From assembly GCF_950295315.1 (NCBI RefSeq), contig NC_080172.1, positions 117,542,564 to 117,606,563 of the forward strand: 64,000 nucleotides of DNA, written 5' to 3'. Shown one piece after another: positions 9,936-21,151 of the stretch (position 1 is the stretch's first letter; every line of letters begins with the position of its first letter). Below the pieces are notes generated by a model. The model searched no databases. It was not told the origin of the DNA and saw only the letters and a program-made list of their open reading frames with translations. A program made the translations under genes and the position numbers. The DNA is from Erinaceus europaeus (Eukaryota; Chordata; Mammalia; Eulipotyphla; Erinaceidae).

Positions 9936-10300
9936 TACCAGAGCACTGCTCAGTTCTGACTTATGGTGGTGTGGGGGACTGAACCTGGGACTTTAGAGCC
10001 TCAGGCATCAGAGTCTCTTTACATAACCATTATGCTATCTACCCTTCACTGGACCAAAATTCTTTATGGGGAGCAGAAGGTGGAAGGTCTGGCTTCTGTC
10101 ACTGCTTCTCCGCTGGCCATGGGTGTTGGCAGGTGGACCCACACCCCCAGCCTGTGTCTGTCTGTCCCTAGTGGGGCAGGGCTCTGGGGAGGGGAGGCTC
10201 CAGGACACATGGGTGAGGGCGTCTGCCCGGGGAAGTCAAGTTGGCACCATGGCAGTGCCTGTAACTTGGTGACCCTCAGTTCTACTTTGTCCTTTTCAGC
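9755..10300 (-). mobile_element. Older L1 3' end, minus strand, split by a SINE-B
   Basis: Positions 9765-9870 (ATTAGTGATTTAATAATGAT, CCCACCACCAGAGTTCTGTG) and 10050-10300 (GGGGAGCAGAAGGTGGAAGG, GGTGTTGGCAGGTGGACCCA) are the two parts of one reverse-complemented L1 3' UTR. They match the order of the copy at 22.55-23.11 kb. Confidence 0.85.
9876..10047 (-). mobile_element. SINE-B with (CTTT)n tail, inserted in L1
   Basis: The reverse-complemented body at 9938-10047 (AGAGCACTGCTCAGTTCTGA, GAGTCTCTTTACATAACCAT) carries its tail on the left as a (CTTT)n run of about 60 bases. It lies between two parts of an L1 3' UTR. Confidence 0.9.
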
Positions 10301-10505
10301 TTCCTTTTGCCAGCTCACGGATGGGCTAGAATTCTCCACCGTAGCTCCTTTGCAGTTCTCTCCTACCAGCCTGGAGATCCTGCTTCCACATAGAGTTGCC
10401 AGGGTGTGAAGCAGCATTTTGAGGGGCATCACCAAGGTGCTGTCTTCCTGCCGCTGTCTTCCTGCACCCTCTCCATCCATTATCTTTTCTTTTTGTTTTC
10501 TCTCC

Positions 10506-10542
<37 letters not shown>

Positions 10543-11150
10543 CCCGAGTGAGGGCGTGAGATGCTGATTCACTCACCTGCTGTGAAAATACCGAGGGGAA
10601 ACTGTGACACGCAAAATGGTGCCCTGGGTGGACCCTGAGCAGCCAGGGGTCTGTCACATGCCAGCGCTAAATCAGGATGCCAGCTGCTGGCACCAGGTGC
10701 GGTAGAATCCATTTTGGCGCAATATGCGTGATGTGCACACCCAGAAAGTCTAGAGAGAAACGCACCAAGATGCGGAGTGGCTCTTTCTGGCCGCAGGGTC
10801 ACAAGTGATTTTTTTTTTTTTTTTACTTTCTTATCCACAGCTTGTGGAGTGTTCAGAATAAGCACTGGCAAGCTGAAGGTCAGAAACAGCCATGGACCGT
10901 TTTTAGATGGTCCATTAGGCTGGGTTTGTATTTGTCTGTTTCATCACCAGGTTGGGCTGACTTTTCCAGATAGATAGACAGACAGGCAGGCAGGCGGATA
11001 GGTTGATGGATGGGTGGAGGCCTCAGCACCAAAGTTCCCGCCACCGTGGTGGGAGCTGAGCTTGAGTCTGCATGGCTGGAACAGCAAAGTGAGGTGCTAT
11101 CCAGGTGAGGTATTTTTCTGGCCACGGATTTCGTGGTTTGAAAAGATTGT
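10300..11150. other. Unique stretch with short simple repeats
   Basis: It contains a (CT)n run at about 10500-10540, a T-run at 10809-10824 and a GACAGACAGGCAGGCAGGCG patch near 10978. Otherwise nothing is recognised. Confidence 0.4.
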
Positions 11151-11152
11151 AA

Positions 11153-11276
11153 ACATACACACACAGTCAAACACACATACACACAGTCACACACACACAC
11201 ACACACACAGACAGATACACACTGACACAGACACACACAGACAGGCACACACACACAGACACACACATACACACAG
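11153..11276. repeat. Compound (CA)n microsatellite
   Basis: ACACAC is interspersed with AGTCAC, AGACAC and ATACAC for about 120 bases. It creates cysteine/valine-rich or histidine/threonine-rich pseudo-frames. Confidence 0.95.
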
Positions 11277-11432
11277 CTGTGCTTATAGAGAGCATATGTG
11301 ATCTATAAAACATCAACTATGTCCTTTTACAGATAAATTTACCTTGGTGGAGAGTGTAATGACTTACACACATCACGTGTGAATGTGACATTATACTCCT
11401 GAAATGTTATCGTTTTGTAAAACACTGTTAAG

Positions 11433-11435
<3 letters not shown>

Positions 11436-11474
<39 letters not shown>
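11436..11474. repeat. (CA)n microsatellite
   Basis: An almost uninterrupted CA dinucleotide run of about 38 bases. Confidence 0.95.
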
Positions 11475-11477
<3 letters not shown>

Positions 11478-11479
11478 AC

Positions 11480-12588
11480 AAAGAGGCAATTCACCAGCAC
11501 CTGTGTGTCTTACTGTTCTGATAGTAATAAAAACCATAAAATGTTTCTTTTTTAATGTTAGTAAATTTACCGTGAACAAACAGACATGTGGAATAATCTC
11601 TTTCTGTTCACTGACTTGGACTCACTCCTCTTCCCTCCCTCTCCCCCTTCCCTGCTTTCTTTATCTCTTGCCCCCCACCTCCGTTCTTTTTCAGAGCAAC
11701 TTCTATGGGTCAGTGGCTCCAACAAGCCACCACCGTGTCCTCAGAGCCACAGAGCCCCGGCGGGCACATCATAGGCAGAACCGCCAAGTGGCAGGGCTGG
11801 TGCTGGCTTTGCCTGGGAGGGGCAGGGGCGTCCCAGACAAGACTTGTGGGCCCCCGCACAGATGGTACAAGGTGTCGGGCCACCGGGCAGGGGTTCCCTC
11901 AGTTCAGGGGACCAGGGGTGTGCTGGTCACCCAGAAGGGACTTCTGTGATGAGAGTCAGAGTCAGCTACTGGTGTGGGAATGGAAGCTGGATGCTGAGAC
12001 ATCGGACGACAGGCGTGGCCAGAAGCCAGCTGAGGCCGGGCCTGGAAAGGCGCTCTAGGGCAGCAGTGGCCGGGAAGCAGGGATCTGGAAGGCGGGGCAG
12101 CACATGCTTGGCTTTGTCCTGGGATGACGGGGTGCCCAAGTGGCTGCAGGAGTGACCAGGCGCTGGGCAGCCTCACATGGATGAGTCCCATGTAGTCCAG
12201 GTGGCAGGTACAGGGCCGGGCAGGGCAGAAGGCCAGGAGGCTGTCGCAATCCCACCCTGGTCTGCCCAGCCCACTTCCTGCAGCCCGGTCCTGCCGGCTC
12301 TCACCTCCCTCCCACCCCCTCTCCTATGGGCTCTGTCAAACCTGTAGAGGGAATTGGGAAACGGCTGTGTGGGGCCGGGGTGGGGAGGCTGAGGGGCACC
12401 CCTTCCTTCCTCTTAGTCACTGGGCCTCACTTTCAGCACATCTTCTCAGCCTTAGTCACCCACAGGACCGAGCCTTCCCCAGCACCCAGAGACCAAGGGC
12501 AGGGAGCCAAGCAAGCAGGGGTGCCTGGCCTCAAGTGGGTTGCCCGCTGCCCTTGGGCCCCCAGGATGTGCCAACCCTCCTGACCCTT
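11480..12588. other. Unique GC-rich stretch
   Basis: No recognised repeat. Overlapping frames of 85-181 codons occur on both strands but are as expected for GC-rich DNA and show no known domain. Confidence 0.35.
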
Positions 12589-12589
12589 G

Positions 12590-12718
12590 AACTGAATTCT
12601 CAGTGCTGGACTTTGGGCAGTGCTGACCACGGTGCGAATCCTGTCTCTCCCTGCGTGACCTTGGGAGAGTCACTTCCCTTCTCTGAAGCTCAGTTAACTT
12701 ACCCAAACCAGGGGTAAG
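12590..12718 (+). mobile_element. MIR fragment
   Basis: TGCGTGACCTTGGGAGAGTC followed by ACTTCCC..TCTGAAGCTCAGTTA matches the MIR core, an ancient mammalian tRNA-derived SINE. Identification is by memory of the consensus. Confidence 0.75.
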
Positions 12719-12719
12719 G

Positions 12720-13290
12720 GACTCTCTTCCGTGGGCGGATGGAGGCTGCGATGGCAGTTAGTTGTGCAGTAGGCTCGCGGGAAGCATTTTCATTCCTTTC
12801 CAGCATGTAAGGGAGCTGTGAGGCCCAGACCCTCCAGAGATGGTCCCTGGAGCCAGGACAAAGAAATATCCTTGAGACAATTAACTGCACCAATGCCACT
12901 GAGTAATATTGTGGGACTGTGCCCTGCCCTTGGAAACCAGAGTTTACACTCCAGTTTACACTCCCTGGCTTCCTGGGGTCACTGCTGACTGGGCTCTGGT
13001 CCGCAGGGAGTCCCTGAGCTCAACAGATCCTGCCAGAGGGCCTTTGCACAGCCAGTGCCCCCTCCACACATTCTTGCTACTCCCTCTCTCCCCACTCCCC
13101 GCCCGCAGATGGAATTAGCACCCAGAAGTGTGGCCAGGAGCACTGAGCACTGAGCACTGAGCACTGCCTTTAGAGTCTCCAGCAGAGGTCTAACCTAGTT
13201 TTTTGCAGCACTCCGGGGAAACTCTATTCCAAGAGTTAGCAGGAGACTCTCTAGACAAGATTAAACCTCATTCACATGAATAAAAACAGA
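12720..13290. other. Unique stretch, nothing recognised
   Basis: Contains only a small GAGCACTGAGCACTGAGCAC tandem near 13138. No exon or repeat family recognised. Confidence 0.35.
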
Positions 13291-13295
13291 AATGA

Positions 13296-13490
13296 CAGAC
13301 CCAGCAAAATAGCTCACTTGGATAGTGAGCTGTGCTGCCCTATGTGTGACTTGGGTCTGAGCCCGGCCCTCACTGCACTGAAGAAAGTTTCATGCTACGG
13401 TCCCCTCTCCCTCTGTCTCTCCTTCGCTCTCCCCCTCTCCCTTGGTCTCTCTTCCCTCTGTCTCTGCCTCTTTATCTAAAAACAAACAAA
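13296..13490 (+). mobile_element. SINE-D, plus strand
   Basis: ACCCAGCAAAATAGCTCACT, GGATAGTGAGCTGTGCTGCC and GAGCCCGGCCCTCACTGCAC form a tRNA-like head. A CT-rich stretch and an AAACAAACAAACAAAC tail follow. I believe this is another hedgehog tRNA SINE group, but only this copy is clear here. Confidence 0.7.
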
Positions 13491-13494
13491 CAAA

Positions 13495-14283
13495 CATTAC
13501 ATTCAAGTTTAAAGAAATGGCAGCCACCTGACGCTTTGGTGGGTGTGCAGAATCAGGAGTGTGTCCAGGGAGCAGAGCCGAGCATGGACTCCCACTGAGA
13601 CCCCCTCTGTCTCAGCTCAAGGAGGCTCGCCGTCTCCCCCCACACGTCACGGGAGGCTCTCCTCTCCAGGAAGGGCCGCCGACTCCCTTCTCCACATGCC
13701 GGAGGAATCTGGGATGCCCTGAAACTGCGTCATCGCATGGCTCCGCAGTGACTGGCTCACACGCCTTTCTGCCCCAGTGGACCAGATGCTGTCACCATGG
13801 CAACCCATCTTCCCAGCCAGCCTGGCCCGCAAGGTTGACTGGAGCACAGGGGTCAAATCACACGGACTGCGGATGAGAGCATGACTCTTCTTCCCCACTC
13901 TTTACTCCACACTCGCTTCCTGTGTTCCTCCACCCCCCCTTTTTTTCTTTACGGCTTTTCCTGAGGAATAATTCGCATTCCATAAAATCCACCTGTTTCA
14001 AGCATATGGTTCAATGAGTTAAAGTTGGTGTACACAATGATGGATATTCTTACCTATAATGTTGATGTTTGCAGGTGTAGCCAACTGCCCCCCATACCCG
14101 CCTGTCCCCTCGCACTCGGTCCCTAGCCCCGGTGATATGATTTCTGTCACTGACTTTTCTGGTCCTGGAACTTGACACAAATGAAGTCGGACGCTCTCTG
14201 TTCTTCGGCATCTGGCTTGCTTCTCTTCTCATTTTGAGCCCCCCCCACTTCATAGCATACGTCACTATAGATGTCCGCCTCAA
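13495..14283. other. Unique stretch, nothing recognised
   Basis: The first half is GC-rich and the second half more AT-rich, with a possible old L1 or L2 trace around 13960-14260. No exon is supported. Confidence 0.35.
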
Positions 14284-14285
14284 GG

Positions 14286-14568
14286 GGGCTGGGCAGTGAC
14301 TCACCTGGTTAGGCACACATAGTACTAAGCACAGGGATTCTCACAAGGATCCGGGTTCAAGTTCCTGCTCCCCACCTGCAGGGGGAGGCTTCACAAGTGA
14401 TGAAGCAGGTCTTCAGGTGTCTCTCTGTCTCTCTCCTTCTCTGCCTCCCCTCCTCTCTCAATTTCTCTCTCTCCTATCCAATAACATGGAAAAAATGGCC
14501 GCCAGAAACAGTGGATTTGTAGGGCTGGCACTGAGCCCCAGTGACAACCCTGGAGGCAAAGAGCAAAA
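14286..14568 (+). mobile_element. SINE-A', full length with 3' extension
   Basis: A complete copy: head GGGCTGGGCAGTGACTCACC, body, then AAATGGCCGCCAGAAACAGT and GCACTGAGCCCCAGTGACAA, ending in a short A-rich tail. Confidence 0.92.
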
Positions 14569-14799
14569 AACAGATGTGCACCTCACATCTAACCTTTTAG
14601 ACTATTGCTGGCCAGGCGGGACCTCACAGCCAGATGTGTGTGTGTGCCTTGTGTGTTGTTTGCACAGTGAGAAAGGTGCTTAGTGGTACATTGTCCACAG
14701 CGTGTCCACTCACACACCCTGCGACATCAGTTTCCTCTTGGTACTGTTGGACGGTTCCCTATATAACACGCTCCTATTGGAGGGGATCTGGACTGGACC

Positions 14800-15158
14800 G
14801 ATTTTTTTTTTTTTGCCTCCAGGGTTATTGCTGGGCTCAGTGCCTGCACCATGAATCCACCGCTCCTGGAGGCCTTTTTTTTTTTTTTCCCCTTTTGTTG
14901 CCCTTGTTGTAGCCTTGTTGTGGTTATTATTGTTGTTGTTGATGTTGATGTCATTTGTTGTTGGATAGGACAGAGAGAAATGGAGAGAGGAGGGGAAGAC
15001 AGAGAGGGGGAGAGAAAGACACCTGCAGACCTGCTTCACCGACTGTGAAGTGACTCCCCTACAGGTGGGGAGCCGGGGGCTCGACCCAGGATCCTTACGC
15101 CCGTCCTTGAGCTTTGCGCCATGTGCGCTTAACCTGCTGCGCCACCGCCCGACACCTT
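14800..15158 (-). mobile_element. SINE-A (young, long form), minus strand
   Basis: A complete reverse-complemented copy including the 3' extension (GCCTCCAGGGTTATTGCTGG) and head (CTGCGCCACCGCCCGACACC). A T-run marks the tail at 14802-14813. Confidence 0.95.
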
Positions 15159-15179
15159 TTTTTTTTTTCTTTTCTTTTT

Positions 15180-15720
15180 AGAAATCATGAAACAATGCTA
15201 TTGTGATTTGCTTATTAGGTCACCAGACAGAGTGGTGTCACAGAGAAACTGTCAAGCAGGTTTTCAAAATGACCGCCATGTGCACGCCCACCAGCCACAC
15301 ACAAGGCTCCCTTTCCTCGGCACCCTCACTCACAGCCGGCGTAGTCCAAGTGGAGTGCGGTGGTGGAAGACAGTGGAGACCGTGAGAGCAGACCTCGCCC
15401 GGGCTCCTGGTCGCAGGCGGCAGGCTGCAGGCGCCGCAGTCTGTCATCAGCCAACAGGCTGTGTCGGCCACGGGTATTTCGCTGCCATGTAGTGTGTTGA
15501 GGGAATGAATGTCTTTCTGTTTCCGCTTTGCTGAGACTTGGTGTTGTGAACACACGTTGAGTTTTGTCAGATGCTTCCCTGCACCTGTTGAGATGGTTCC
15601 ACGCTGCTCCAAGGGAGTAGCCCCTAACGAGGATGAATCTAGGCACCTTTTATGGGTGACTGGGGCAACGACACTGAGCTGATCAATCCTGGGCAACTCT
15701 GAACACAGCAGGAAATATTC
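15180..15720. other. Unique stretch, nothing recognised
   Basis: Two overlapping minus-strand frames of 106 and 152 codons show no recognised domain. Confidence 0.35.
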
Positions 15721-15992
15721 CCTCCCTCTCCCCTCCTTTTCTTTCTCCCTCTTTCTCTTCTTCCCCTTCCTTCCTTCCTTCCTTCCTTCCTTCCTTCCTT
15801 CCTTCCTTCCTTCCTTTCCTTCTCCCTTTCTCTTTCTTTCTCTATTCCCCCCCCCCTCTCTCTGTCTCTCTCTCTCTCCAAAGCAGGGCTCAGCTCTGGC
15901 TTATGGTGGTGCAGGGGACTGAACTAGGGACGTTGGAGCCTCAGGTATAGAAGTCTTTTCTGGATAGACATTATGCTATCTCTTCCACTCTA
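15720..15992 (-). mobile_element. SINE-B with expanded CT/CCTT tail, minus strand
   Basis: The SINE-B body is at 15880-15992 (CAGGGCTCAGCTCTGGCTTA, GACATTATGCTATCTCTTCC). Its tail side is a (CCTT)n and CT-rich tract of about 150 bases from 15720. Confidence 0.88.
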
Positions 15993-15994
15993 AA

Positions 15995-16660
15995 TACTTT
16001 CTCAAAAAATACTCTCTTTTCTTAGTATGCCTGAAACGAGGACCTGGGGTCATCCTTGATCTGGTCTTTCTGTTACTGCAGCTGAGATGTTTTCTCCGGT
16101 GACTCAAATGAGCTGAGAACCCTGTTTCCTTGGCTCACTTAGATGGTTTCATTTGAAGGGAAGAAGAAAAAAATCCTTTCTCATCTGTCTAGCCCTAACA
16201 ACTCTTCTTAATTTCATAAGCCAATTAATGTTGATTATATAACCCTGCATACGCAGTGTAAACAATGAACATTTATGTAATACCGAGTGATGGTGCGTAC
16301 TGTTTGCCAGATGCTGTTCTAAGCGTTTTATGCACATTGACAAAGTAAGATTCAGCTTGGACTGAGGCAGGTCCAGCCTGGCCATCCTTCCGCCAGTCTG
16401 GACTAGCAGGTATGGATGAAGCCGGCTGCCAGCTGCCAGGAGACAATATGCCTTTGCCACTGTAAAATGTCCTGACAAGTCCCTTCAGACCACGATAACT
16501 TTCTGTTCATTAAGAGATTCTGTGCTCTGGAATCCTCGACTACCAGGAACTTCGCTGCTACATGTACTGAGAGTAGGAGTTTTGGAGAAGGATGGAATTC
16601 AATGGTAAAACACTCCACACTTGCCTAGGGATTAAGTTACTTTAACCTGGAGAAGCGGCC
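15995..16660 (+). other. Mostly unique, with a probable ancient L2/MIR trace
   Basis: Around 16270-16345, AATGAACATTTATGTAATAC and GCCAGATGCTGTTCTAAGCG resemble the end region of an ancient L2-type LINE. The rest is unassigned. Confidence 0.45.
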
Positions 16661-16662
16661 CT

Positions 16663-16693
16663 TACTGCTGCTATTACTACCACTGCTACCACC

Positions 16694-16738
<45 letters not shown>

Positions 16739-18480
16739 GCTATGACCACCATTACTACTGTCATTACTACTGCTGCTATGACCACCATTACTACTATCAT
16801 TACTACTGCTGCTATGACCACCATTACTACTGTCATTACTACTGCTGCTGCTATGACCACCATTACTACTGTCATTACTACTGCTGCTACGACGACCATT
16901 ACTACTATTATTACTACTGCTACTATGACCACCATTACTATTATTACTACTGCTACTATGACCACCATTACTACTGTCATTACTACTGCTGCTACTACGA
17001 CCACCATTACTGTCATTACTACTGCTGCTATGACCACCATTACTACTGTCATTACTACTGCTACTACTACGACGGCCATTACTACTATCATTACTACTGC
17101 TGCTATGACCACCATTACTACTGTCATTACTACTGCTGCTATGACCACCATTACTACTGTCATTACTACTGCTGCTATGACCACCATTACTACTGTCATT
17201 ACTACTGCTACTACGACCACCATTACTACTGTCATTACTACTGTTGCTATGACCACCATTACTACTGTCATTACTACTGCTGCTATGACCACCATTACTA
17301 CTGTCATTACTACTGCTGCTATGACCACCATTACTACTGTCATTACTACTGCTGCTACTACGATGGCCATTACTACTATTATTACTACTGCTGCTACTAC
17401 GACGACCATTACTACTATTATTACTACTGCTGCTGCTACTATGACCACCATTACTACTATTATTACTACTGCTGCTACTACGACCACCATTGCTACTATT
17501 ATTACTACTGCTGCTGCTGCTACTACGACCACCATTACTACTATTATTACTACTGCTGCTGCAGCTACTACGACCACCATTACTACTATCATTACTACTG
17601 CTGCTGCTGCTACTACGACCACCATTACTACTACCATTACTACTGCTGCTGCTGCTACTACGACGACCATTAATACTATTATTACTACTGCTGCTTCTGC
17701 TACTACTACCACCATTGCTACTATTATTACTACTGCTGCTGCTACGACCACCATTGCTACTATTATTACTACTGCTGCTGCTACGACCGCCATTGCTACT
17801 ATTATTACTACTGCTGCTACTACGACCACCATTGCTACTATTATTACTACTGCTGCTGCTGCTACTACGACCACCATTGCTACTACTATTACTACTGCTG
17901 TTACTATGACCACCATTGCTACTATTATTACTACTGCTGCTGCTGCTACTACGATGACCATTACTACTATCATTACTACTGCTGCTGCTGCTACTACGAC
18001 GACCATTACTACTATCATTACTACTGCTGCTGCTGCTACTACGACCACCATTACTACTGTCATTACTACTGCTGCTGCTGCTACTACGACCACCATTACT
18101 ACTATCATTACTACTGCTGCTGCTGCTACTACGACCACCATTACTACTATCATTACTACTGCTGCTACTATGACGACCATTACTACTATTATTACTACTG
18201 CTGCTGCTGCTACTACGACCACTATTGCTACTACCATTATTACTAGTGCTGCTACTACTACTATTAGTACTACTGCTACCACAGTTACTACTGCTACTAC
18301 CACTACTACTGCTGCTGCTGCTGCTACTACCATCACTACTACTACTGCTAACTACCATTACTACTACTGCTATTGCTGCTACTACTACCACCACCACATT
18401 ACTACTAGTAGTAATATTACTACTACTACTATTACTGCTACTGCTACTACTACTATTACTGTTGCTACTACCACCACTTC
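16663..18480. repeat. 1.8-kb trinucleotide-based array, about 36-bp higher-order unit
   Basis: The array is built almost wholly from ACT, GCT, ATT, ACC, ACG and ATG triplets. A common 36-bp unit reads TATGACCACCATTACTACTG, TCATTACTAC, TGCTGC. Length variants of 33, 39 and 42 all stay in triplet register. It therefore carries long stop-free frames on both strands: 647 codons Ser/Asn/Gly-rich and 564 Val/Ala-rich on minus, 593 Thr/Ile/Ala-rich on plus. These are consequences of the repeat. The array abuts the tail side of a minus-strand SINE-B. Confidence 0.97.
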
Positions 18481-18499
18481 TCTCCTTTTTTCGTTTGTT

Positions 18500-18642
18500 C
18501 TTTTCTACGAGAGCAATTTTTAGCTCTGGTTTATGGTGGTGAGAGTGACTGAGCCTGGCACTTAGGAGCTTCAGGCTCAAGTGACTCTTTGTACAGTAGA
18601 CCCATTATATACAGTAGAACCATTATACTGTCTGCCCCACCC
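18500..18642 (-). mobile_element. SINE-B, minus strand, bordering the trinucleotide array
   Basis: GAGAGCAATTTTTAGCTCTG, TATGGTGGTGAGAGTGACTG and the head complement at 18575-18640, where ACCCATTATATACAGTAGAA shows a small internal duplication. Its 3' tail faces the array. Confidence 0.85.
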
Positions 18643-18644
18643 CT

Positions 18645-19055
18645 ACAGCCCCAATTTCTAGTCCCAGCATAGATAGGGGATTTCAAAACAGAGAATGCCA
18701 CATCTGTCTCCATTGTGTCATGTCAGGAAATAGGATTCACGGTCCCTTGACAGGGAGGCTGGATGTCAGTCCCATTCAGCAACACAGCTGTGCTTAGCTT
18801 GTGCTCTGAATCACTGCCTGACGCCATTCCCCTCCCCAGCCCACTCAGCCCCACTGCCTGACACCATTCCCTCCCCAGCCCACTCAGCCCCACTGCCTGA
18901 TGCCATTCCTTCCCCAGCCCACTCAGCCCCACTTCCCTGACGCTCTAGAGCATCTTTACCTTCCTGACTCCTGACGGGAGCATCCCTCACTGCAGTGGGT
19001 TGACAAGCTTCACTTTGCTGGACTACAGGCTTGTTCAGATTTGTGTGTGTGCCAT
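18645..19055. other. Unique stretch with a 3-copy tandem repeat
   Basis: At about 18812-18935 a unit near 45 bp (CACTGCCTGACGCCATTCCC plus CTCCCCAGCCCACTCAGCCC) occurs three times with small changes. The rest is unassigned. Confidence 0.7.
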
Positions 19056-19059
19056 TGAC

Positions 19060-19282
19060 ACCAGAGCTATCACTGGTGCCTGCACGATGAATCCGTGCTG
19101 GCCATTTCCCCCCTTTCTCTATATTTGATAGGAGACACAGAAATTGGGATAAAGAAGGAAAGAGACAGAGAGACATCTGCAGTACTCACTGAATCTTCCC
19201 CCAGATGGGGAGCAAGGGCTTGAACCAGGGTCCTTGTGATCATGTGTGTGTTTAACCAGGTGCACCACTGCCCCCACCCCCA
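19060..19282 (-). mobile_element. SINE-A', minus strand
   Basis: The 3' extension complement (CACTGGTGCCTGCACGATGA), a body with GATAGGAGACACAGAAATTG and the head TTTAACCAGGTGCACCACTG are all present. Confidence 0.88.
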
Positions 19283-19459
19283 GCTTCTAAGTCTCAACTC
19301 AAGGTTGTCCTTGAACAACCCGGGCTGCCTGGCACCCCTTGTCTAGGGCTCTGCAGAAGTGCGTGTGCACCGGAGAAGCCGGAGAACGTGGTGACACGCT
19401 GCCAGCTGGTCCCCGTCTGCCAGGGTTTCTTATGTAGTAGGTCTGAGTGGGAACTTTGG

Positions 19460-19597
19460 TTTTTAAAGAGTTATGAGAGAGAGGAGGAGAGAGAGAATCA
19501 GCATGACTCTGGCACATGCAGTGCCAGGGAGTGAACTCAGGACCTTCTGCCTGAGAGTTCGGTGCTTTATCTACTGCACCACCTCCTGGGCTGCTGA
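19460..19597 (-). mobile_element. SINE-C, minus strand
   Basis: CATGCAGTGCCAGGGAGTGA, ACTCAGGACCTTCTGCCTGA and TATCTACTGCACCACCTCCT are the reverse complement of the SINE-C head, with an AG-rich tail to the left. Confidence 0.85.
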
Positions 19598-19699
19598 ATG
19601 GGAGCTTTGCAAGTTGCACTTTTAGCAAATTGCCAGATGACGCTGACGCTTCTGGCTCCAGGAGACCATGCCTGAGGAACACAGCAATGCATACATTCT

Positions 19700-20042
19700 T
19701 TCTTTAATTTTTAAAACGTATTTATTTATTTATTTATTCCCTTTTGTTGCCCTTGTTTAAAAAAATTTAGTTATTTATTCCCTTTTGTTGCCCTTGTTGT
19801 TTTTTTAATTGTTGTAGTTATTACTGTTGTTGTTATTGATGTTGTCGTTGTTGGATAGGACAGAGAAGTGGAGAGAGGAAGGGAAGACGGGGGGAAAGAT
19901 AGACACCTGCAGACCTGCTTCACCGCCTGTGAAGCGACTCCCCTGCAGGTGGGGAGCCGGGGGCTCGAACCGGGATCTTTACACTGGTCCTTGCGCTTTG
20001 CGCCACCTGAGCTTAACCTGCTGCTACCGCCCGGCTCCTGAT
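19700..20042 (-). mobile_element. SINE-A (young), minus strand, with duplicated tail
   Basis: A complete copy with its head at 20036. The tail region CCCTTTTGTTGCCCTTGTT occurs twice (19739 and 19781), separated by AAAAAAATTTAGTTATTTAT, so the tail segment is duplicated. Confidence 0.9.
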
Positions 20043-20099
20043 ACATACATTCTTACATACAGCCTTTTCTGGGGCTCTGCCCTCTGGGTGCTTATTTAT

Positions 20100-20515
20100 T
20101 TTGAGTGTGACTGAGAGGGGATGGGGAAAGAGAGAGGGAGAGCGACAGACATCTGCATCACTCAGTTGTAAAGAGAGAGAGAGAGACAGACACCTGCATC
20201 ACTCAGTAAAGAGAGAGAGAGAGCGACAGACACCTGCATCACTCAGTAAAGAGAGAGGGAGAGAGACAGACACCTGCGTCACTCAGTGGGAAAGAGAGAG
20301 AGAGACAGACACCTGCATCACTCAGTAAAGAGAGAGGGAGAGAGACAGACACCTGCATCACTCTGAGAAAGAGAGAGAGAGAGAGCAACAGACACCTGCA
20401 TCACTCAGTAAAGAGAGAGAGAGAGTGACAGACACCTGCATCACTCAGTGGTAAAAACTTCCGCCCCTGCAGGTGGGGGCTGAGCACTTCCACCTGGGTC
20501 CTTCGCACACTTTGA
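20100..20515 (-). mobile_element. SINE-A' with internal minisatellite expansion
   Basis: The flanks are SINE-A' on the minus strand: body start at 20105-20150, then CCCCTGCAGGTGGGGGCTGA and GGTCCTTCGCACACTTTGAG at 20465-20510. Between them, a unit of about 41 bp (GACAGACACCTGCATCACTC, AGTAAAGAGAGAGAGA) is present eight times. Confidence 0.88.
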
Positions 20516-20968
20516 GGTAGAAAAAGAGAGGCAGACAGGACAGACACCACAGCACCAGGCTCCCTTCAGTGCCTAGCACTCCCATGAATCAGTGGGGGCT
20601 TGGTCACATGGCTGACAGAGAAATCACTCTCCCAGGCTGGTTATTGAATATCTCCCTGGACACCATCCTCAGTATTTTAACATAGCAGGGTTGTAAGGAT
20701 TAATGACAAGTTTATAAGGAATTCAATCCAATACTAAACTCAATAGATTTAAATTGATACGATTATTTTGAAGTGATCTACTTATGTCCTCAAATAACAC
20801 TCTCACTCACTCGTTCTTTCTTCTTCCACAACAATCAAAACTTGATGCTTGTAGTCCTCTGGGAGCTTAGAGTGTTTGGGGCACAGAGAGAACTAATTAG
20901 TTATGCCACAAGGCAAGCAAGTAATCTCCTTGTACAGACACTGAATGCATGAGTTTAGTTTTTAAGTA
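20515..20968. other. Unique AT-rich stretch
   Basis: Nothing recognised. It becomes more AT-rich toward the right. Confidence 0.35.
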
Positions 20969-20969
20969 T

Positions 20970-21134
20970 GTTTTGTTTATTTATTTGAATGAGAGAGATC
21001 TAGGGAGAAAGAGAGAGAGACTAGAACACTGGTCAGCTCTGGCTGATGGTGGTGTTGAGGATTGAACCTGGGACCTTGGAATCTCAGGCATGGAAGTCTT
21101 TTGCAGAACCATGATGGTGGTGCTCCAACCCTGA
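20970..21134 (-). mobile_element. SINE-B-like, minus strand
   Basis: ACTGGTCAGCTCTGGCTGAT, GATTGAACCTGGGACCTTGG and CAGGCATGGAAGTCTTTTGC follow an AG-rich tail at 20990-21025. Confidence 0.85.
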
Positions 21135-21151
21135 ATACACAAGTTTAGAGT

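Noticed and set aside
10064..10657. A 197-codon minus-strand gene
   Set aside because: It overlaps an L1 3' UTR and a (CT)n run, and has no recognised domain.
16637..18580. A 647-residue Ser/Asn-rich protein gene on the minus strand
   Set aside because: The frame is open only because the DNA is a triplet-register repeat. Its start lies in a SINE, and several other frames on both strands are equally open.
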